Both the position numbers and the translations under genes were made by a program. The notes beneath the pieces were generated by a model, which was given only the letters and a program-made list of their open reading frames with translations, was not told the origin of the DNA and made no database searches. A stretch of 64,000 nt of DNA from Microterricola viridarii (GTDB lineage Bacteria; Actinomycetota; Actinomycetes; Actinomycetales; Microbacteriaceae), in contig NZ_CP014145.1 of the NCBI RefSeq assembly GCF_001542775.1, positions 1,488,001-1,552,000 of the forward strand. The letters run 5' to 3'. Shown piece by piece: positions 61,975 through 64,000 of this stretch (its first letter is position 1; the number at the start of each line of letters is the position of its first letter).

Positions 61975-63276
61975 ATGACAAGCACCGCTCAGCAGAAACC
62001 GCCGACAGAGCCGAGCGCGCCGAGCGCCGCGCACTCGGCGCTCACTCCCGTGTTCGTGGCGATGCAGTTCAGCCTGCACGCCCTGATGATCGGCCTCACC
62101 GCCTTCGTCGCCGTGCGCGCCATGCTCGGTACCTGGCCGATGCCCCGGCTGGTCATCGGCCTCTGCGTGCTGCTTCTCGTGGTCTACGCGCTCGGACTGT
62201 TCTTCGCCCGGCACGCGATGCCGCGCTGGGTGCAGGCCGTCTGGTTCCTCGCGCTCGTGCTGGTCTGGCTCGCCCTGACACTGCTCGCCTCAGAGGCGGC
62301 CTACATCGTCTTCGCCCTCTTCTTCATCGCGCTGCACCTGTTCCCGCCGCGCTGGAGCGTGCCCATCGTCGTGGTGACCACGCTGATGTCAATCGTTGCG
62401 CTCGGCATGGACCTCGGCTGGAGCCCCACCATCTTCATCGGCCCGATCATCGGGGCTGCCGCGGCGGTCGTGCTCGGCCTGGCCTACCGGGCGCTCTACC
62501 GCGAGTCGGCGGAGCGCAAGCTGCTCATCGACGACCTGCTGGCGACCAGGGAGCGCCTGGCGTCGACGGCGCGCGAGGCGGGCACGCTGGCCGAGCGGCA
62601 GCGCCTGGCCGGCGACATCCACGACACCGTCGCCCAGGGACTCTCCAGCATCCAGCTTCTGCTGCACGCCGCCGAGCGCGGCATCACCGACCCGACGGCA
62701 CTGGAGCGCGTGCAACAGGCGCGACGCACCGCCGCCGACGGGCTCACCGAGACCCGCCGGTTCATCCGCGAGCTACGCGCCCCCGCCCTCGACGAGCAGT
62801 CGCTACCGGCCGCCCTGTCGCGCCTCGCCGCCTCGATCAGTGCGCAGTCGGCATCCACCCGGCCGGACGCCCCGACCACGGTCACGTTCCACCTCAGCGG
62901 GGAACCGCGCGAACTGCCCATGGCGCAGGAGACGACGCTGCTGCGCATCGCGCAGGGCTCGCTGGCCAATGTGCTGCAACACTCCGAGTCCCGGCGCGCG
63001 GCTGTGACGCTGAGCTTCATGAGCGATGAGGTCACCCTCGACATCGTCGACGACGGAGTCGGCTTCGAGCCGGATGCCGCCCGCAGCGCTGAGCACCGGG
63101 GCGAGTCCTTCGGGCTGGCGACCATCCGGCAACGGGTGGAGCGGCTCGGCGGCCTGCTCAGCGTCGAGACGGCGCCGGGTTCCGGCACCGCCATCGCCGT
63201 CTCGCTGCCGCTGGAGGCGGCACCGCCCATTTCAGTCCCGCCATCTGCCCCGTCAACCCTGGAGGTCACCCTGTGA
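61975..63276 (+). CDS. sensor histidine kinase, partner of the following NarL-type regulator
   Basis: A 433-residue membrane kinase. Five to six hydrophobic helices occupy residues 25-170, followed by a coiled stretch and QRLAGDIHDTVAQGLSSIQ with phospho-acceptor His near residue 216. The ATPase domain has LRIAQGSLANVLQHSES, DIVDDGVGFEPD and GLATIRQRVERLGG. The domain order matches NarX/LiaS-like kinases that sense membrane stress. The stop overlaps the regulator start by ATGA. Confidence 0.93.
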   Translation: MTSTAQQKPPTEPSAPSAAHSALTPVFVAMQFSLHALMIGLTAFVAVRAMLGTWPMPRLVIGLCVLLLVVYALGLFFARHAMPRWVQAVWFLALVLVWLALTLLASEAAYIVFALFFIALHLFPPRWSVPIVVVTTLMSIVALGMDLGWSPTIFIGPIIGAAAAVVLGLAYRALYRESAERKLLIDDLLATRERLASTAREAGTLAERQRLAGDIHDTVAQGLSSIQLLLHAAERGITDPTALERVQQARRTAADGLTETRRFIRELRAPALDEQSLPAALSRLAASISAQSASTRPDAPTTVTFHLSGEPRELPMAQETTLLRIAQGSLANVLQHSESRRAAVTLSFMSDEVTLDIVDDGVGFEPDAARSAEHRGESFGLATIRQRVERLGGLLSVETAPGSGTAIAVSLPLEAAPPISVPPSAPSTLEVTL

Positions 63277-63917
63277 TCAGGATGCTGCTGGCCGACGACC
63301 ACCCCGTCGTGCGCGCCGGGCTCAAGGCGCTGTTCTCCTCCGAGGCCGACATCGCGGTGCTCGCAGAGGCGGCGACGGCCGAACGCGCCGTCGAGCTGTG
63401 CGCGCGGCAGGAGTTCGACGTCGTGCTGATGGACCTGCAGTTCGGCTCCTCCGGCGCCGCCAGCAGCATGCAGGGCGCCGATGCCACCCGGGAGATCCGG
63501 GCCGCGGCCGGCGCGGCGCGGGTGCTCGTCCTCACCAACTACGACACCGACGCCGACATCCTCGGCGCCGTGGAGGCCGGCGCCAGCGGCTACCTACTGA
63601 AGGACGCCCCGCCGGCCGAACTGATCGCCGCCGTGCGGGCCGCAGCAGCCGGAGAGAGCGCCATCTCCCCCGCGATCGAGCTGCTGCTGCAGAGCAGGGC
63701 GGATGCCGCCGGCTCCCCGCTCACGCTGCGCGAGGCGGAGGTGCTCGGCCTGGTCGCCGAGGGCCAGAGCAACCGCGAGATCGGCAAGCGGCTCTTCCTC
63801 AGCGAGGCGACGGTCAAGTCGCACCTGGTGCACATCTTCACCAAGCTGGGCGTTTCCTCGCGCACCGCGGCCGTCGCCACGGCGCAGGCGTCCGGGGCGA
63901 TCCGCAGCCGGCCATGA
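63273..63917 (+). CDS. NarL/LiaR-type response regulator
   Basis: A 214-residue regulator. The receiver has LLADDHPVVRAGL with DD near residue 7-8, VVLMDLQFGSSGAASSMQG with phospho-Asp near 54 and an unusually long Gly/Ser loop after it, and LLKDAPP. The LuxR-type DNA-binding domain is at about 145-205 (LTLREAEVLGLVAEGQSNREIG, ATVKSHLVHIFTKLGVSSR). It is coupled to the upstream kinase and overlaps the next gene by ATGA. Confidence 0.94.
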   Translation: MIRMLLADDHPVVRAGLKALFSSEADIAVLAEAATAERAVELCARQEFDVVLMDLQFGSSGAASSMQGADATREIRAAAGAARVLVLTNYDTDADILGAVEAGASGYLLKDAPPAELIAAVRAAAAGESAISPAIELLLQSRADAAGSPLTLREAEVLGLVAEGQSNREIGKRLFLSEATVKSHLVHIFTKLGVSSRTAAVATAQASGAIRSRP

Positions 63918-64000
63918 ACGCCGACCCGGTGCTCCCGGTGCTGCTGGTGCACGGCATCCGCACCTCCGCGAGCATGTGGCGCGGCCAGCTGGAAGCCCTC
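63914..64000 (+). CDS. alpha/beta hydrolase (partial, right edge)
   Basis: Only 29 codons are present. They read MNADPVLPVLLVHGIRTSAS, the typical first strand and HG oxyanion motif of alpha/beta hydrolases. The ATG overlaps the stop of the response regulator (ATGA), so it belongs to the same operon as the two-component system. The function cannot be said from this fragment. Confidence 0.7.
   Translation, partial: MNADPVLPVLLVHGIRTSASMWRGQLEAL

Overview
This 64 kb window looks like chromosome from a high-GC actinobacterium, most likely of the family Microbacteriaceae. The evidence is the base composition, the gene order (lepA-hemW-hrcA-dnaJ-rsmE-HIT-phoH-ybeY-CNNM-era, then leuA, recO, uppS, dusB, dgt and dnaG, all on the minus strand), the many AzlC/AzlD, TfoX, DUF559 and DUF4870 type genes, and the dispersed GGTCGAGTAGGCG / TATCGAGACC repeats. 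The genus cannot be fixed by reading alone. No rRNA, phage, insertion sequence or CRISPR array is visible. There are two tRNA genes.

Layout. 1-4045: an Asp23/Gls24 envelope-stress locus (Asp23 plus a DUF2273-like membrane protein on minus; an ECF sigma factor, an Asp23 protein with an anti-sigma-like N-terminus and a small Asp23-like protein on plus), then a geranylgeranyl-reductase-type flavoprotein. 4095-12243: tRNA(CAT), glycosyltransferase, DMT transporter, peptide deformylase, AzlCD amino-acid exporter with a degenerate histidine kinase, a complete two-component system and tRNA-Asn. 12390-20117: 2-hydroxyacid dehydrogenase, TfoX and a dipeptide ABC importer. 20317-30587: dnaG, a DUF559 nuclease bracketed by palindromes, a GntR/membrane pair, amidohydrolase, dgt, dusB, YbaK, a repeat-rich gap and a VOC protein. 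30698-37119: a hydrolase, two FrnE/DsbA-like proteins (one coupled to a 44-residue Cys-rich peptide), uppS, recO and small genes. 37253-47243: leuA with a leucine leader peptide, an MprF-like protein, an esterase and an ABC/two-component cluster. 47247-61867: the translation/chaperone block from era to lepA. 61975-64000: another two-component system and the start of a hydrolase.

Two features cut across the window. First, at least fifteen genes have a TANNNT -10 box whose last base lies 5-7 nt before the start codon, usually exactly 6, which predicts leaderless mRNAs. Second, five genes each lack exactly one base in or beside a short G/C run; restoring one base gives a full-length protein every time. 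This looks more like assembly homopolymer error than five real pseudogenes, and it creates a false histidine kinase-regulator fusion at 45372-47243.

The most unusual items are the DUF559 nuclease flanked by matching 40-nt palindromes, the Cys-rich peptide tied to a FrnE oxidoreductase, the anti-sigma/Asp23 hybrid beside an ECF sigma factor, the degenerate kinase next to azlCD, and two divergent gene pairs whose leaderless promoters interlock in 38-39 bp.
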